From Picocystis sp. L7 (taxonomy: Eukaryota > Chlorophyta > Picocystophyceae > Picocystales > Picocystaceae), in assembly GCA_020975725.1 (NCBI GenBank), contig QXJR01000027.1:744001-808000 (forward strand): a stretch of DNA of 64,000 bases. Direction: 5' to 3'. The position numbers were made by a program, and so were the translations under genes. Under the pieces are notes generated by a model that did not search any database, was not told where the DNA came from, and saw only the letters and a program-made list of their open reading frames with translations. Numbering within the stretch: position 1 is the stretch's first letter; the number at the start of each line of letters is the position of its first letter. This document shows, piece by piece, positions 63,901 through 64,000 of this stretch.

Positions 63901-64000
63901 TCAGGTCCTGCACCCTTATTCCATTGAAGCCAAGCTTGAGCAAATACAAGGTTCCATCATTGACGGCAACCAGGCAGGACAGGGGCGAGAGCCAGGTAAA
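60917..64000 (-). CDS. CPSF160: CPSF160/CFT1, cleavage and polyadenylation factor (N-terminus beyond window)
   Basis: The frame is open for 1,027 codons plus stop and runs off the right edge, so the N-terminal part is missing. The protein is a three-propeller scaffold of the mRNA 3'-end cleavage complex, in the nucleus, where it holds WDR33 and CPSF30 for AAUAAA recognition. Visible family features are VNDGTLYLLKL, FIGSRAGDSLLIRY followed by a Lys/Glu-rich low-complexity insert, GKGGAMALFHRHVYPDVV, and the CPSF_A C-terminal region with FIVVGDLHRGIFFIRWKEEG, FRNIHVFGYAPQSVESYKGQ and the final helical RRLQALQKQLTLMVPQIAGL. The match to CFT1/CPSF160 is better than to DDB1 or SF3B3 because of the PQ-S-ES-GQ end block. 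Confidence 0.88.
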   Translation of the reverse strand, partial: FTWLSPLSCLVAVNDGTLYLLKLGFNGIRVQDLTITRAGLAVIPSCVCTLSTSLLFIGSRAGDSLLIRYTGKNLEPDDERPSKRRKSGENGVREDEMEDSDISDPELEEIYQMEESKERDEEEEPDEPDKYTFQVQDSLLGLGTLRDVSTREGSGAEGRVELIACVGQGKGGAMALFHRHVYPDVVTEVALPAIRALWTVYSSDQEDSMSGRAVHYHAYMILSLEKSTMVLETGTELNEVTEKVEFSTNCPTVTIGNVGFLTKIVQVCPENISLLRHGKCVQKVAMDGELLGAAAGTSVKFAAVRDPFVLILSSTGQLKVLRYLAQSGCLHAVDTSGMNLGSDPAVTCALYEDRNKWLGNVHSGANCFAVVGRRSGRVEIWSLFLGMDDTTAPKKIFDCKTFPEGSAVLEETTAEMETALSSSRATWPTIVEIRMEIFGETVAERPLLLALLSDGSILAYEAFDVSAEGSGIYEGNPLRFTRMSIEWLTTEQVYTGPANVEVNKDVLALPAPALSKLPSPQMLRFDNIGDMHSGTSSGVFVCGANPAWLMMSRRKLRLHPMKPEKDPIIGFAPFHNVNCENGFITCNRTGVLRICQLPSRVRFDNDWPVQKVPLRCTPHKIVYHNASECFALITSQRVPTRPRAPLESGGDAHAHASEVTAEEAAKVRGEEEGYEVKVISATNMQLAWNQALDPGECAVCLEVVSLLNTGINEMEEYLAVGTSTSNGEDCPCRGRVLLFHISRSEEEGVRVGFRFASQFRGPVSVIKSLAGHLLLAIGTRIVMHVWTGRTLFGAAFHEFPIFVTSISLVKNFIVVGDLHRGIFFIRWKEEGKQLTLLGKDFDVLDVLKTECLIDGNSLSLFAADSFRNIHVFGYAPQSVESYKGQKLLHRSAFFLDAEISSVIRLKLRTTTPKAKSNRFACLVFTTDGSIGFVPPINESTCRRLQALQKQLTLMVPQIAGLNPRTFRRMKLRLRRSIPPDNLLDGDLLWSFDQLSRTFQNMVARKIGSTRQQILANLWELNLAINAL

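Noticed and set aside
1-64000. CRISPR arrays, rRNA genes or long tandem repeats
   Set aside because: No regularly spaced short repeats, no rRNA-like sequence and no satellite array were seen; the only long repeat pair is the LTRs.

Overview
This window is nuclear DNA of a photosynthetic eukaryote, most likely a green alga. Nuclear genes for a plastid-targeted SECA2-type SecA, HCF101, CGLD27 (DUF1230, the family called ycf36 in red algal plastids) and a DUF1997 protein point to a plastid of the green lineage. A type-B (receiver plus GARP) response regulator and a TNO1-like coiled-coil protein agree. Most genes are single long reading frames. Three carry one or two short GT-AG introns, found here by restoring family-conserved protein sequence across the splice sites. 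The species cannot be named from the sequence.

Layout. 1-5.2 kb: the start of a very long coiled-coil protein (minus), divergent from a two-exon agmatine deiminase. 5.3-9.0 kb: a small subunit-like protein of serine palmitoyltransferase and SECA2 (both minus). 10.5-19.6 kb: an ankyrin-repeat protein, a hydroxylysine-kinase-like protein, a BTB-BACK-Kelch protein, a type II thioesterase, a Dabb-domain protein and a WRAP53/TCAB1-like WD40 protein. 19.8-20.4 kb: a decayed Fanzor (eukaryotic TnpB-like nuclease) fragment. 20.6-26.9 kb: two half-size ABCA transporters head to head. 26.9-29.7 kb: no recognisable gene. 29.7-33.8 kb: a FANCM-type helicase with a C-terminal PHD finger. 34.1-40.1 kb: CGLD27, a plastid-type alpha/beta hydrolase, a PAP2-C/sphingomyelin-synthase-like membrane protein, a four-helix membrane protein and a DUF1997 protein. 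40.5-41.1 kb: a two-exon SURF2 homologue. 41.8-44.2 kb: cobT and cobS head to head with 83 bp between their ATGs. 45.3-47.0 kb: the three-exon type-B response regulator. 47.8-56.7 kb: a complete Ty3/gypsy LTR retrotransposon. 57.4-64.0 kb: COX15, tRNA-Lys(CUU), HCF101 and the 3' part of CPSF160.

How the parts connect. CobT and CobS together build the lower nucleotide loop of cobalamin, so the pair suggests salvage or remodelling of cobamides rather than de novo synthesis. SECA2, HCF101, CGLD27, DUF1997 and the alpha/beta hydrolase carry plastid-type N-termini. COX15 and perhaps agmatine deiminase are general metabolism. Several divergent promoters carry a TTCGAA-centred motif, in three cases within a perfect palindrome.

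The most unusual items are the retrotransposon, whose 2,594-residue polyprotein ends inside its own 3' LTR in a DIRS-like domain, the cobT/cobS bidirectional unit, the Fanzor relic and the FANCM-PHD fusion. Start codons were chosen as ATG by homology or by likely targeting sequence. All family assignments rest on motif recognition by eye, without database searches.
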